The notes under the pieces are model-generated. The model did not search any database. It was not told the DNA's origin and worked only from the letters and a program-made list of their open reading frames with translations. Shown piece after piece: positions 14,846 to 24,942 of a stretch of 64,000 nucleotides of DNA. Every line of letters starts with the position of its first letter. Within the stretch, counting starts at the first letter, position 1. A program made the position numbers and the translations under genes. The stretch comes from DATFDN01 sp963756545 (GTDB lineage: Bacteria; Pseudomonadota; Alphaproteobacteria; Acetobacterales; Acetobacteraceae), in contig CAVWNY010000003.1 in the NCBI GenBank assembly GCA_963756545.1, forward strand, positions 310,001 through 374,000, read 5' to 3'.

Positions 14846-17800
14846 CTACTCGGCCGCCATCGCCGGCCGCGCATTCAGCCGGTGCAGCGCGCGGTCGATC
14901 CATTGCGCCGTCAGCTTCTCCTGCGCGCCGTTCTGTGCCAACCGCTCATGCAGCGCCGGGAAGTCCACCTGGTCGAGCGCCTGATCCTGGTTGAAGCAGG
15001 AGAACACCACGGTCCGCTCGCCGGTCGCGGGGTCGATGTGCGGCTGGAGGCACTGGGCGCAGACCTCCTTCATCATGCACTGCATCGGGCTGTTGATGGA
15101 GCCGACCGCGCTGTGTCCGGGTTTCAGGTATGGCTCTAGAACGCCATGCCGCGCCGCGCCCACGGCCCGCATCATGGCGTCCGAGCCGATCACGATCATA
15201 TGGTCGGCTTCCGCAAGCGGGATCGCGGGCGGGCCCAGCCGGCCGGCGCCGTAGGCCGCCATCGCCTGGACGATGTTGCCAACGAAGGTGCGGTCAAGCG
15301 GGCGGGCCGGGTTGGGCGCGAAGCCCGGCGCCTCGTCGCAGCACCAGACGATCAGGTCGGCGGCGCGCTCGATCTCCGCCACCTTGTAGCGGTCCTGCAT
15401 GCGCTTGTAGCCGGCGAAGTAGATCACCCGCGAACCGGCCTTGCGCAGCGCCGCGCCGATGGAGAACAGCACGGCGTTGCCGAGGCCGCCGCCGACCAGC
15501 GCGACGGTGGCGTCCTCCAAGATCTCGGTCGGCGTGCCGGTCGGCCCCATCAGCACCACGGGCTCGCCGGGGCGCAGCATGGCGCACAGATCGGAACTGC
15601 CGCCCATCTCCAGCACGATCACCGAGACCAGCCCCGCATCGGGATCGGTCCAGGCGCCGGTCATGGCGAGGCCCTCCATCCCCAGCACGGTCGCGCCCGA
15701 GGGTTCCTCGAGGCGCGGCGCCAGCGTCTCGAAGTTCTGCAAGCGGTAGAACTGGCCGGGGCGGAAGGCGCGCGCGGCGGCGGGCGCGCGGATCACGACC
15801 TCGACAATTGTCGGCGTCAGGCGGTTCACCGCGTGGACGGTGGCGCGCAGGGTATCGCGGCAGCGTGCGATCAGCGCCGGGCCGGAGACGGAGGTTGCCG
15901 GGCGCGCGGCAAGGGCGTGCGTGACGATGGGATAGCCGCGCTTGGCTCCGCCCATTGCCTTGACGACGTTGCCGAAGAAGCTCGGATGCAGGTCGCCGAA
16001 GAAGCTGATGAATTGCCCATCGGGCGCGCGGTGCATCAGCACCTGCGGCGTCTCCGGCTTGGCGAAGGCGCGGGCGGGGGACACCGGGGCGCCGGTCTCG
16101 TCGAGCGCCTGAAAGTACTTGCCGTCGAGCTTGATCCGACCGTCCTCGCGCGCCAGCACCGTATTCGGCTGGGTGCCGGCGGCGACCAGGATCGCGCGGG
16201 CGGGCAGCAGGGTTTCGGTTCCGTCGGGGCGGGTCACGATCAGGCCGGCGGCGTGCCCGAAGCGGTCCACCTCGACGGCGCGCGGCGTCAGAACCTCGGC
16301 GAAGCGCACGCCCTCCTCCAGCGCCTTCGCCACCTCCTCGTGGTTCAGCGTGTAGGAGGGGCTGTCGATCAGCCGCCGGCGATAGGCGATCGTGGCGCCG
16401 CCCCATTGATCGAGCAGGCGCGCGAGTTCGGGTGCGCGGTCGGCGCGCGCGGCCGCGTCGCGTTCGGCGCGGATGGCGGCGGCGTGGGTCAGGAACTCGT
16501 CGGCGATCTCCGCCTCCTCGGCGGTCCAGCGCGCGCGCACCAACGCCTCGCCGCGCTCGGCCGCCAGCGTGCGGTAGCGCTGCGCGAACTTTTCCACCTG
16601 GCGGACATAGTAGGCGAGGCTCTCGGTCGCCGTGTCGATCGCGGTCAGGCCGCCGCCGATCACCACCACAGGCATTCGGAGCTGAAGATTGGCGACGGAC
16701 GACATCTTGGCCGCGCCGGTAAGCTGCAACGCCATCAGGAAGTCCGACGCCGCGCGGACGCCGCGCGCCAGCCCGTTCGGGATGTCGAGCACGGTGGGCC
16801 GGCCGGCGCCCATGCAGAGCGCGATGTGATCGAACCCCATCGCCCAGGCGTGGTCGATCGAAAGCGTGCCGCCGCCGCCGAAGCGCACGCCGCCGAAATG
16901 CGCGAACGCCGCCCGGCGATCAAGCAGAAGGCGGATGAGCTTCAGGTAGTTCTTGTTCCAGCGCACGGTGATGCCGTACTCGGCGACGCCGCCGAAGCCG
17001 GCCATCACCCGATCGTCAAGGTTCTCGAACAGCGCCGCCGCTTCGCGTACGGGGCGGGTCGGGTCGAAGCCGAGCGGCTCGATCTTCAGCCCGTCGATCG
17101 CGATGACGGTGTGGCCGTCGTTCAGCAGATGGTGCGCCAGGGTGAAGCCGGCCGGTCCCAGCCCGACGACCAGCACCTTGCGCCCGCTGTCGGGGCGCGG
17201 CAGCGGACGGCGGATGTCGAGCGGGTTCCAGCGCGTGAGCAGGCTGTAGATCTCGATGCCCCACGGCAGCGCCAGCACGTCCTTCAGGATCGAGGTCTCG
17301 GCCTGCGGGATATCGACCGGCTCCTGCTTCTGAAAAATGCAGGCCTTCATGCAGTCGTTGCAGATGCGATGGCCGGTCGCGGCCATCATCGGGTTGTCCA
17401 CCGCGACGGCGGCGAAAGCACCGAGCACACTGCCCTGGGCGCGCAGCGTGTGCATCTCGCTGATCTTCTCGTCCAGCGGGCAGCCCAGCAGCGGCACGCC
17501 GAACGGGGATTTCTGATACGCGCCCGTCTTGCGGTCCTTCAGGCCCTTGCTGCACGAATCCTTGCCCTGGGTATGGCACCATATGCAGTAGTTCATCTGG
17601 TCCAGCGCGTGCTGCGGCGCCATCCCGGCATCGGTCAGCGCAAACCCGTCCCGGTGCCGCCACTCATGCTCCGGGAGGCGCAGCATGGTCACGCCGTCAC
17701 GCTCGATGGTTTCGACGGGAACCAGGTGCAGCGGGTCGATCCTGCGCGGCACCTGGAACAGCGTGTTGCCAGGGTGCGCCGCGCGTCCGGCCGCGGTGAG

Positions 17801-18320
17801 TGTCGCCCAGGCGGCATAGCGCGCCGCAAGGTCCAGCGCCTCGGCGTCGGCCGATTTCTCCCAATGCGTGACATGGCGGGCAAAGCTCTGTTCGGTCAGC
17901 ACCTCGCCGAAGCGGGCCTCCAGCGCCGCCCGCAATCCGGGGCCATCGAAGCCGGATGGGTCGGGATGCTGCTTCACCGCCTGGCGTTGCACGAACAGCC
18001 GCTTGCAGGCGTGGATCGGATCGAGTACCGAGCGTCGCCCGGTTTAGCGCCTCGACCTCCGCCTCGATCCCGAACAGCCCCGCCACGAAGCGGTCGAGGG
18101 CGGGGCCGAGGGCCACGACCAACTCGCCCTCCTGCTTCGCGGTGAGCGCGTCGGGAGCGGCGCGGGCTTCAAGGAGGCGCCTATGAAGCGCCGCGTCGTC
18201 GACCAGGAGGCCGTCGAGAAACGCGCGGTCGAGGCGGATCAGCCCGTCGCGCGCCGCCAGGTCGGCGAAGGTGAAGCCGAGGCCGAGCGCGGGGCCTTCG
18301 GCGGTTGAAGCGGCGTCCAT
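14846..18320 (-). pseudogene. Large flavin/Fe-S pyridine-nucleotide oxidoreductase (GltD-like + PyrK/FNR-like fusion), frameshifted near 18030
   Basis: The gene reads in two frames. From the start at 18320 the protein runs MDAASTAEGPALGLGF to about NRATLG; the frame then shifts and continues LDPIHACKRLFVQRQ to the end at 14846. One extra base between about 18015 and 18045 explains this, since a stop in the second frame lies just upstream. The joined product is about 1156 residues. Counted from the Met codon at 17992, the order is: a cysteine-rich domain (Cys136, 139, 147, 171, 211, 214, 218) for Fe-S clusters; a GltD-like FAD fold with VVGLGPAG (275-282); a second nucleotide fold with VVVIGGGLTAIDTATE; then a ferredoxin-reductase/PyrK-like half with FRPGQFYRL and VALVGGGLGNAVL; and a closing four-cysteine cluster motif (CMMKEVCAQC with a later C). 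Fused NfnB-NfnA or SudA-SudB would look like this. The substrate is unknown. Confidence 0.75.
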
Positions 18321-18909
18321 GCGGGCTCAGACCAGTTCTGCGAAGGTATGCATAAGAGGGGCCGGCGAGGGCCATGCCATGCGCGGCCGTCTCGGCAAGC
18401 CAGTTACGCCGAGGAGATCGTTCCTTCGCTGCCGCGCGTCAACCGGCGCCCTCACACTCCCCGGAGATGGCTGGGGCGCGGTCGTCCCGTTGCTCTGCCG
18501 AAGCCTGGTCAGTTGCTCGCTGGGCGGGGCGGTCGCGCGATCCTGGATCGGCGGCGGGCGGCCGAGCAAGCAGTTCGTGCGCCAAGATGATGCGGCGGAA
18601 GTCGTTCGCGCTCATGGCCCTGCTCCGCGGTCTGAGTACTTCAAGTGAAGCAGCCGACTATGACCGAAACAGGGCTGGCGATGTTACGATAGTTTGCGAC
18701 CTGTGGCCGGGCGCCCAGCAGGAGTGGGCGACCCGCGAACGGGCCGCCCGCCTCCTACCGGCGTTCAGGACGATCTTGATCTTGACGATCAAAGTCGCCG
18801 TGCTCGGTAGCAGGCGCCGGCTGGAGGTAACAAACACAGCGATCCTGGGCTTGCCGGCCTGCTCTCCCGGAGCGATGGTCGTGCGCGCACAGGATGGAAA
18901 GGCCAGCGC
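18321..18909. other. Intergenic region, possibly with a gene remnant
   Basis: These 589 bases separate two divergent frameshifted genes. The only fragment of interest is a minus-strand frame at 18439-18615 (58 residues). It begins MSANDFRRII, reminiscent of the N-terminus of MmcQ/YjbR-type proteins, but loses similarity at once. Other open frames here look like chance products of high G+C. Promoters for both neighbours are expected but not identified. Confidence 0.3.
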
Positions 18910-20803
18910 ATGACCGAGGTCGCGCGCGCCATCGGCTACGCCGCCGCCTTCAATTCGTGGCGGCGCGACCCCGAGGGCTGGTGGGCGGACATCGCCGAGG
19001 GGATCGCGTGGGATCGCCGCTGGGACCGGGTGTTCGATCCGAAGTCCGGCCCCTACGGTCGCTGGTTTCCCGGAGGCCGGCTCAACACCGCCTACAACTG
19101 CCTCGACCGCCACGTCGCCGCCGGTCGGGGCGAGCAGGCGGCGCTGATCTGGGACAGCGCGATGGAGGGGCGCATCGAGACCTTCACCTACGCCGCGCTG
19201 ACCGACCGCGTCGCGCGGTTCGCCGGCGCGCTGGCCGCGCGCGGGGTCGGCTACGGCGTTCGGGTCGTGATCTACATGCCGATGGTGCCCGAAGCCGTGG
19301 TCGCGATGCTGGCCTGCGCGCGGCTGGGCGCCATCCATTCGGTGGTCTTCGGCGGGTTCGCCGCCGCCGAACTGGCCGCGCGCATCGCCGACGCGAAGCC
19401 GAAGGTGATTGTCTCCGCCTCCTGCGGGATCGAACCGGGGCGGATCGTGCCGTACAAGCCGCTGCTGGACACGGCGATCGCGCTGTCGCCGCACAAGCCC
19501 GATCGGTGCCTGATCCTGCAGCGTGCCCCTTCACGGGCCGACCTGGTGGCCGGGCGCGACGAGGATCTGGCCGCGGCCGAGGCAGGCGCACGCCCGCACG
19601 AGCCGGTTTCGGTCGCGGCGACGGACCCGCTCTATATCCTCTACACCTCAGGCACGACGGGGCGGCCGAAGGGCGTGGTGCGCGACACCGGCGGGCACGC
19701 GGTTGCGCTGTGGAATTCCATGCGGATGATCTACGGCGTGGACGCGGGCGACGTTTACTGGACCGCCTCCGATGTCGGCTGGGTGGTGGGGCATAGTTAC
19801 ATCGTCTACGCGCCGCTGCTGCGCGGCTGCACCACCGTCCTCTACGAGGGCAAGCCGGTCGGCACGCCCGACGCGGGCGCGTTCTGGCGGGTATGCGCGC
19901 GGCACGGCGTCAAGGTGCTGTTCACCGCCCACCGCCATGCGCGCGATCAAGCAGCAGGACCCGCAGGGCCAGCTGATGGCCCACCACGACCTGAGCCGAC
20001 TGGAGGCGCTGTTCCTGGCGGGCGAGCGGTGCGATCCGCCGACCGCGACGTGGGCCGCCGAGCGCATGGGCATTCCCGTCGTCGATCACTGGTGGCAGAC
20101 CGAAACCGGCTGGGCGATCACCGCCGGGTTCCGCGACCTCGGCCTGTTCCCCTTCCTGCCCGGCTCGGGCGGGCGGGCTTGCCCCGGCTACGATCTTCAC
20201 GCGCTGGACGACGACGGGCGGGAGGTGGCGCGCGGGCAGAACGGCAATCTCTGCGTCCGGCTCCCCTTGCCACCCGGCTGCGCGCCGACGCTGTGGGGCG
20301 ACGACGACGGCTACCGGGGCGCCTACCTTGCCGATTTCCCCGGCTGGTACCGCACGGGTGACGCCGGAACGATCGACGCCCAGGGTAATGTGCAGGTTAT
20401 GGGCCGCACCGACGACATCATCAACGTCGCCGGACACCGCCTGTCCACCGGCGCGATCGAGGAGGTGCTGGCGGCGCATCCGGATGTCGCGGAGTGCGCC
20501 GTGATCGGCGCGCGCGACGAGCTGAAGGGCCAGGCGCCGCTCGGGCTTGTCGTGCTGAAGGCCGGCGTCAACCGCCCGGAGGCGGAGATCGCAGCGGAAC
20601 TGGTGGCCTTGGTTCGAGAGCGCATCGGCCCCGTGGCGGCGTTCAAGGAGGCCCGCGTGGTGCCTCGGCTTCCCAAGACGCGCTCGGGCAAGATCCTGCG
20701 CGCGACGATGCGCAGGATCGCTGACGGCGAGGCGGTCACGGTCCCCGCCACGATCGAGGATCCGGCGGCGCTGGAGGAGGTCCAGGCAGTGCTGGCCCGG
20801 TAG
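18910..20803 (+). pseudogene. prpE: PrpE-like propionyl/acetyl-CoA synthetase, frameshifted near 19930
   Basis: An AMP-forming acyl-CoA synthetase of about 630 residues, the normal size of propionate-CoA ligase. The first frame contains YILYTSGTTGRPKG (the P-loop-like A3 motif) followed by VVRDTGGH, a combination characteristic of PrpE. After KVLFTA it runs out of frame; the next frame resumes with PTAMRAIKQQDPQG and carries the remaining motifs DHWWQTETGW, GWYRTGDAG, GRTDDIINVAGHRLSTG and the acetylatable lysine loop PKTRSGKILR. Two bases are missing at about 19927-19933, where GCC C ACC should encode Ala-Pro-Thr. As written the product would be truncated before the C-terminal domain. Possible decay or a consensus error. 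Confidence 0.83.
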
Positions 20804-20867
20804 AGCCCCTGGCCTTAATCCGTCAGCCGGACCTATTCTGGCGGGAGCCGTAACGCGAGGAGCCCGC

Positions 20868-21377
20868 ATGCGCCGTACCGTCGTTCCATTCGCTGCCGCG
20901 CTCGCACTGGCCGCCGCGCTTGTCTTCCCTTTCGCCTCGATCGCTCGCGCCCAGCAGCCCGCCTCCCAGCAGGCCGCGCCCCCGCAGTCCGCCCAGGCGC
21001 CGCACGCGTTCCTGTTCGGCGCCTGGACCGGTGGGCTGTTTCCACCACCGTCCTCCGTAACCGCCCCGGAGTGTCTGGGCGAACCCACCATCATCTTCAC
21101 GCGCGACGTGGTGCTGCGCGCCACGCTGACCGACGTGCTGTACGTCCAGCGCGCCGTCGAGACGGCGCGGGGCACCGGGCAAGGCATCGACATCCACTTC
21201 GTCGCCGCCGGGGCGCAGCAAGCCGCGCCAGCTGCATTGGGCCTCGGCACGCCGGGCCTGGGGTTCGGTTGCGAAACCCCGGACGTGCTGCACGTCCGGC
21301 GCCTGTCGGAAAACGAGATCAGCTTTCCCGGTTGCCGGGAGTTCCCGTTTCCGCTCGTCCGCTGCCCCGCCGGCTGA
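20868..21377 (+). CDS. Secreted hypothetical protein
   Basis: A 169-residue protein with a clear Sec signal: MRRTVVPF, then an Ala/Leu-rich stretch and an ARAQQ cleavage region at about residues 26-29. The mature part starts with a Gln/Ala/Pro-rich linker, then a domain with four spaced cysteines (in APECLG, FGCETP, PGCREF and VRCPAG) that could form two disulfides in the periplasm. The family is not recognised. It follows the acyl-CoA synthetase by 64 bases and precedes the thiamine-diphosphate enzyme by 39 bases on the same strand. Confidence 0.65.
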   Translation: MRRTVVPFAAALALAAALVFPFASIARAQQPASQQAAPPQSAQAPHAFLFGAWTGGLFPPPSSVTAPECLGEPTIIFTRDVVLRATLTDVLYVQRAVETARGTGQGIDIHFVAAGAQQAAPAALGLGTPGLGFGCETPDVLHVRRLSENEISFPGCREFPFPLVRCPAG

Positions 21378-21416
21378 GGCACCTCAGCACGGGAAATCAT
21401 CGAGGAGACGCGCCCC

Positions 21417-23093
21417 ATGCCGCGCACCGTGGCCCGCCTGATCGCCGAAAGCCTGCAAGCGCATGAGGTCGATCAAATCTTTTGCGTTCCCGGCGAGAGC
21501 TATATCGGTCTGACCAACGCGCTGGCGGATATGAACTCCATCCGCATCGTGGTCTGCCGCCACGAGGGCGGCGCCGGGTTCATGGCGGTCGCCGACGGCC
21601 GGCTGCGCCCCCGCGCCGGCGTGTGCATGGTCTCGCGCGGTCCGGGTCTCTCCAACGCGATGGTTTCCCTGCACACGGCTCATCACGACGCCACCCCGAT
21701 GGTGATGCTGGTCGGGCAGGTGGAGCGCGCCGATTTCGGACGGCAGGCTTTGCAGGAGCAGAACTATTCGCTGCTGCTCGCCGACATCACCAAGGCGGTC
21801 ATCGAGGTGAACGAGCCGGTGCAGGCCTCCGAGGCGATCGCCCGCGCATTCCATCTCGCCGAATCGGGCACCCCCGGCCCGGTCGCCGTCGTGCTCCCCG
21901 AGGACATCTTCGAGGAGACGACCGAGGCGGCGCTGGACCAGCCGCGCCCCCGCGCGCTCTCCGGGCCGCGGCCGGCGGACCTCGACCAGCTCGGCAAGAT
22001 GCTCGCGCGCGCCGAACGCCCGCTTATTCTGGTGGGTGGCGCGCTGGTGACGGATGCCCTGCACGATCCCGCCGCGACCGAGGACCTTCGGCGGCTGGCG
22101 GAGACCTGGGGCCTACCGGTCTGCCCCACCCACCGACGTCAGCAGCTTTTCGATTCCCGGCACGGGAACTATGGCGGCTACATGGGCATCCGCGTTCCGC
22201 CCAAGCTGATGGCGGAAATGAAGCGGGCCGACCTGCTGGTAGCGCTCGGCGAGCGAATGACCGACACGGTGAGCCAGTCCTACAACTTCCCCACGGCGCC
22301 GCAGCCGCAGCTTCCCCTCGTGCATGTCTGGCCTGACGCCGACGAGATCGGGCGCGTCTGGCGGGTCGATCTCGGCCTTGCCTGCTCGCCCCACGAGGTC
22401 ATCAAGGGCCTCCTCGCGCGCGGCGCGCCGGCGGGGGCGGAACGCAGACGCGGCTGGGTTGCCGGTCTGCACGCGCTGCACCGGGAGCTGATGGAGCCGA
22501 CCTGGGAGCCGGCGCCGGATGGGGTGAACTTCGCCGCCGTGGCGTGCGAGGTGAACCGCCATCTGGCGCCCGATGCGGCGGTCACGTCGGACGCCGGCAA
22601 TTTCGGCAGCTTCATCCATCGCTACATCGATTTCCGGCCGGGGCAGGTGTTCTTGTCCTCGGTCGTGGGCGCGATGGGCTCGGGCGTGCCGATGGCGGTC
22701 GCCGCCGGGTTGCGCCGGCCGGGGCGGCAGGTGGTGGCCTTCGTCGGCGACGGCGGAGCACTGATGATGGGCAACGAGCTCGCCACGGCCTGCCAGTATG
22801 GCGCCAACCCGATCATGCTGATCTCGGATAACCGCTGCTACGGCACGATCTCGATGCATCACCATGTCCGCTATCCCGGCCGGCCGTTCGATGCGGCGAC
22901 CGGGCTCAAGAACCCCGATTTCGCAGCCTGGGGCCGCTCCTTTGGCGCTGAGGGGATCACCATCCGCGGGGAATCCGAGGTCGCCGAGGGAATCGCGCGC
23001 GCCTTCGCGGTGAAGACGCGCCCGGTGGTCGTGCACGTGCATGCGTCCGCCATCCAGATGAGTGCGTGGCGCCGCTACGCTCCGGCGTCGTGA
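21417..23093 (+). CDS. Thiamine-diphosphate-dependent enzyme, acetolactate-synthase-like
   Basis: A 558-residue protein with the three-domain layout of the acetolactate synthase/benzoylformate decarboxylase superfamily. The N-terminal pyrimidine-binding domain has VCRHEGGAGFMA with the catalytic glutamate and GPGLSNAM. A central Rossmann-like domain (RPLILVGGAL) follows. The C-terminal domain has the ThDP/Mg motif GDGGALMMGNELATA and SDNRCYGTI. It lacks a neighbouring regulatory subunit (ilvH), so branched-chain amino acid synthesis is not its likely job; oxalyl-CoA, benzoylformate or sulfoacetaldehyde-type reactions are alternatives. Its stop overlaps the start of the next small gene. Confidence 0.82.
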   Translation: MPRTVARLIAESLQAHEVDQIFCVPGESYIGLTNALADMNSIRIVVCRHEGGAGFMAVADGRLRPRAGVCMVSRGPGLSNAMVSLHTAHHDATPMVMLVGQVERADFGRQALQEQNYSLLLADITKAVIEVNEPVQASEAIARAFHLAESGTPGPVAVVLPEDIFEETTEAALDQPRPRALSGPRPADLDQLGKMLARAERPLILVGGALVTDALHDPAATEDLRRLAETWGLPVCPTHRRQQLFDSRHGNYGGYMGIRVPPKLMAEMKRADLLVALGERMTDTVSQSYNFPTAPQPQLPLVHVWPDADEIGRVWRVDLGLACSPHEVIKGLLARGAPAGAERRRGWVAGLHALHRELMEPTWEPAPDGVNFAAVACEVNRHLAPDAAVTSDAGNFGSFIHRYIDFRPGQVFLSSVVGAMGSGVPMAVAAGLRRPGRQVVAFVGDGGALMMGNELATACQYGANPIMLISDNRCYGTISMHHHVRYPGRPFDAATGLKNPDFAAWGRSFGAEGITIRGESEVAEGIARAFAVKTRPVVVHVHASAIQMSAWRRYAPAS

Positions 23094-23419
23094 TGGAGTG
23101 GACCGCCTTTCAGGCCAGTCTGAGCGCGGCCGAGCCGCCGGCCGGAATTGGCCCGGCGCTCGCCGCGCTCTGGTGGGACGCCCAGCCGGACGCAAAGGGG
23201 GATGCGAAGGGCGCCTGGGAGCGCGCTCATGGTTGCGCGCAGGAGGACCGGACCCCGGCCGGCGCGGCCGTGCATGCCTATCTCCACCGAAAAGAAGGCG
23301 ATCTGTCCAATGCGCGGTATTGGTACGCGCGTGCCGGCCGGCCGGCGGCTTCGGGTCCGCTCGCGGCCGAGTGGGAGGCGTTGGCGCGTGGCCTCACCAG
23401 CGAGGAGGAACCGACATGA
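23093..23419 (+). CDS. Conserved small hypothetical protein
   Basis: A 108-residue protein starting MEWTAFQASLSAAEPP. It contains LAALWWDAQPDAK, WERAHGCAQ and AYLHRKEGDLSNARYWYARAG, a pattern suggestive of a short TPR-like helical repeat. It resembles an uncharacterised protein of related alphaproteobacteria; no function is known. The start overlaps the previous stop by one base (TGATG) and its stop overlaps the flavin reductase start (ATGA), so all three genes are translationally coupled. Confidence 0.72.
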   Translation: MEWTAFQASLSAAEPPAGIGPALAALWWDAQPDAKGDAKGAWERAHGCAQEDRTPAGAAVHAYLHRKEGDLSNARYWYARAGRPAASGPLAAEWEALARGLTSEEEPT

Positions 23420-23919
23420 ATGCGGATGCCAAAAAAACCGTTCTCCGAATGATCCCATACGGGATCTATGTCTTGACCGCCGATGATGGCCAGGGGAGTG
23501 TGGCGGCCGCCACGGTGAACTGGGTCACGCAGAGCGCGTTCGCCCCGCCGCTCGTGGTGGTTGGCGTAAAGACGGACTCCGGAGCCTATGCCGCCATCAA
23601 GTCGGCCCGCCGGTTCGCGCTCAACATGCTAGGCAAGGACCACAAGGCCCTCGCCTTCACCTTCTTCAAGCCATCTAAGCTGGAGGACGGGAAACTATCC
23701 GGACAGGCATTCCGCCCTGGCGCGAACGGCGCTCCAATCCTGGACGCCGCGGTCGGCGCGGTGGAATGCCAGGTGAAGACAATCGTCGAAGAGGGAGATC
23801 ACCACATCGTGGTCGCCGAGGTGACCGACGCCCACCTGCCACGCCCCGTAACAGGCCGGCCCGACGCGGCCATTCTGGAGATGAAAGACCTCGGCGACGC
23901 CGTGTTCTACGGCGGTTGA
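23416..23919 (+). CDS. Flavin reductase-like (FMN-binding split barrel) protein
   Basis: A 167-residue protein of the flavin_reduct family, which binds FMN and either reduces it with NAD(P)H for a partner monooxygenase or serves a related oxidoreductase role. Support comes from PYGIYVLTADDGQG at the N-terminus, then AATVNWVTQSAFAPPLVVVGVK, the usual flavin-phosphate segment, and FALNMLGKD, FRPGANG and HHIVVAEV in order. Coupled by a 4-base overlap to the upstream small gene. No flavin monooxygenase lies within this operon, though a luciferase-like one is 1 kb downstream. Confidence 0.83.
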   Translation: MNADAKKTVLRMIPYGIYVLTADDGQGSVAAATVNWVTQSAFAPPLVVVGVKTDSGAYAAIKSARRFALNMLGKDHKALAFTFFKPSKLEDGKLSGQAFRPGANGAPILDAAVGAVECQVKTIVEEGDHHIVVAEVTDAHLPRPVTGRPDAAILEMKDLGDAVFYGG

Positions 23920-24142
23920 GCAGGCTGCGGTCGGTCTTGCGCCACACACCCCATGTCGGGCGTCGCGCGCCTGTGATTTAGAGTTGCCGTAACGGTCCTT
24001 CAAAATCCAAGTGCGCCTGCAACCCGGCCCGACACTGAGTCGCTTTCGCAAACATGTCCATGAGCGGCCGGCATGCCACTATCACTGGACCGAGCGGGCG
24101 AGCTGATCGCCCTCTTGGTGAACGTCAAAAGGAGACAGACAC

Positions 24143-24763
24143 GTGATCAAGGTTCGCGACTTCGCTGCCGTCCTGGCCCTCGGCGCTCTCGCCGCTCTGC
24201 CGGGTTGTTCCATGTTCGGCGGGGGCAACGAGGCCCAGACCGCTGCCGCCCCGGCCCCTGCCCCGGCGCCTGCCCCGGCCCCGGCGCCGCCCATGGAGGC
24301 GGGCAGCAACCCGCAACAGAACGCGCTGTCGCACAGCCTGGTGCGCCAGGTGCAGACCGAGCTGAAGCAGAACCACATGTATTCCGGCCGGGTGGACGGT
24401 ATCTGGGGGCCGGCGACGCGCCGCGGCGTGACGCAGTTCCAGCAGAAGAACAACCTGCAAGCCAGCGGCGAACTGGATGACGCGACGCTCCAGGCCATGA
24501 ACCTTACGGCACCCGGCGGTCAGGCGAGCGGTGGCACGAACGAGAACGGCATGAACGCCGGAGCGCCCGGTGGGGGTACGTCGAATGACTCCATGAACGG
24601 CGGGGCCATGAACAGTGGTGCCACCGGAAGCAACAGCAATATGGGGAACAACACGGGTACCACGGGCAACATGGGCGGCAGCCAGGGCAGCAGTGGCAGC
24701 GCCAGCGGCAGCGGCAGCGAAAACAGCCCCGGCACCGGCGGACAGGCCGCGCCCGCACGCTGA
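24143..24763 (+). CDS. Putative lipoprotein with peptidoglycan-binding domain
   Basis: A 206-residue protein with a signal peptide ending in a lipobox-like ALPGC (Cys22), so it is probably lipid-anchored. Residues 36-50 are an alternating Ala-Pro linker. A PG_binding_1 domain follows (about 60-120): VRQVQTELKQNHMY, GRVDGIWGPATRRGV and FQQKNNLQASGELDDATL. The last 80 residues are a low-complexity Gly/Ser/Asn/Met tail. Likely role: attachment of the outer membrane or an extracellular tail to peptidoglycan; the tail's purpose is unknown. Confidence 0.82.
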   Translation: MIKVRDFAAVLALGALAALPGCSMFGGGNEAQTAAAPAPAPAPAPAPAPPMEAGSNPQQNALSHSLVRQVQTELKQNHMYSGRVDGIWGPATRRGVTQFQQKNNLQASGELDDATLQAMNLTAPGGQASGGTNENGMNAGAPGGGTSNDSMNGGAMNSGATGSNSNMGNNTGTTGNMGGSQGSSGSASGSGSENSPGTGGQAAPAR

Positions 24764-24942
24764 CCTCGGCCAGGCGCGCCGCTTGCGCCTGATCGGGCTT
24801 AACCCTGGTCCGGTTGTCCCGAAACGGACGGCCGGAGCGGGGGCTTCATCCCGCCTCGATGCGCCCGACCGGCGTTCCCAGGCTTGCGGGCTTTTCCGCG
24901 CGCGCTCACGGTGGCGGCTCTTCTGTCACGCGGGGGACCGGC

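Noticed and set aside
15146..18145. 999-codon plus-strand frame opposite the large oxidoreductase
   Set aside because: No recognisable motif. It is the mirror of a gene with clear Fe-S and flavin motifs.
24240..24300. Ala-Pro alternation as a DNA tandem repeat element
   Set aside because: It is in frame within the lipoprotein gene and is explained as a linker.
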